Below, in pieces: positions 6,064-6,101 of a DNA stretch of 6,101 nt. Under the pieces are notes generated by a model. That model saw nothing but the letters and a program-made list of their open reading frames with translations, did no database searches and had not been told where the DNA came from. Made by a program: the position numbers and the translations under genes. The stretch covers positions 1 to 6,101 of the forward strand of contig JAQQAK010000350.1 in NCBI GenBank assembly GCA_028527945.1. The letters run 5' to 3'. The DNA comes from Spirochaetaceae bacterium (GTDB taxonomy: Bacteria > Spirochaetota > Spirochaetia > UBA9216). Position 1 is the first letter of the stretch; the number at the start of each line of letters is the position of its first letter.

Positions 6064-6101
6064 TATTATTATTAAAAAATTCAACAAAATGTAAAAATTT
6101 A

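Noticed and set aside
6014..6101. Start of a divergent gene on the plus strand
   Set aside because: The only ATG near the end (6090 region) is followed at once by TAA, and no SD plus open frame is visible.

Overview
The window looks like chromosomal DNA from a low-GC bacterium with strong Shine-Dalgarno (SD) sites of the AGGAG type. A Treponema-like spirochaete or a low-GC Bacillota would fit, but this is inferred from base composition and gene style only; there is no rRNA or marker gene to settle it. All seven genes supported here lie on the minus strand, so the window reads biologically from high to low coordinates.

Right part (about 4000-6101): a MarR-family repressor gene (5518-5970) is followed 82 bases later by a MATE-family multidrug efflux gene (4077-5435). 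Upstream of each is a near-identical 23-bp site (20 of 23 bases the same) with a 15-bp dyad GTTTAG-N3-CTAAAC at its heart. This is the pattern expected if the MarR protein represses both its own gene and the pump, as MepR does for mepR and mepA in Staphylococcus aureus. A rho-independent terminator (3998-4037) closes this unit.

Middle (3782-4076): a 295-base intergenic region holds that terminator, weak promoter candidates for the next operon, a spaced inverted repeat, and a duplicated 10-bp element with a 19-bp period just before the first gene.

Left part (1-3781): a tightly packed ABC sugar-import operon, in transcription order: an AP-endonuclease-2/xylose-isomerase-like TIM-barrel protein (2951-3781), a MalK/UgpC-type ATPase (1863-2939), a UgpA-like permease (983-1876), a UgpE-like permease (146-970), and the first 19 codons of a secreted protein (1-59) that is most likely the substrate-binding protein. 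Spacings of 11 and 12 bases, plus one 14-base overlap, indicate co-transcription and translational coupling. A small hairpin precedes the last gene. The binding protein would capture a solute, the two permeases and the ATPase dimer would import it, and the TIM-barrel enzyme probably acts on it or its product. The substrate cannot be read from the sequence.

The most interesting points are the paired MarR operators and the TIM-barrel protein, which keeps an ordered set of nine residues matching the trinuclear-zinc ligands of endonuclease IV. I found no CRISPR array, insertion sequence, tRNA or phage gene. The rest of the window is conventional.
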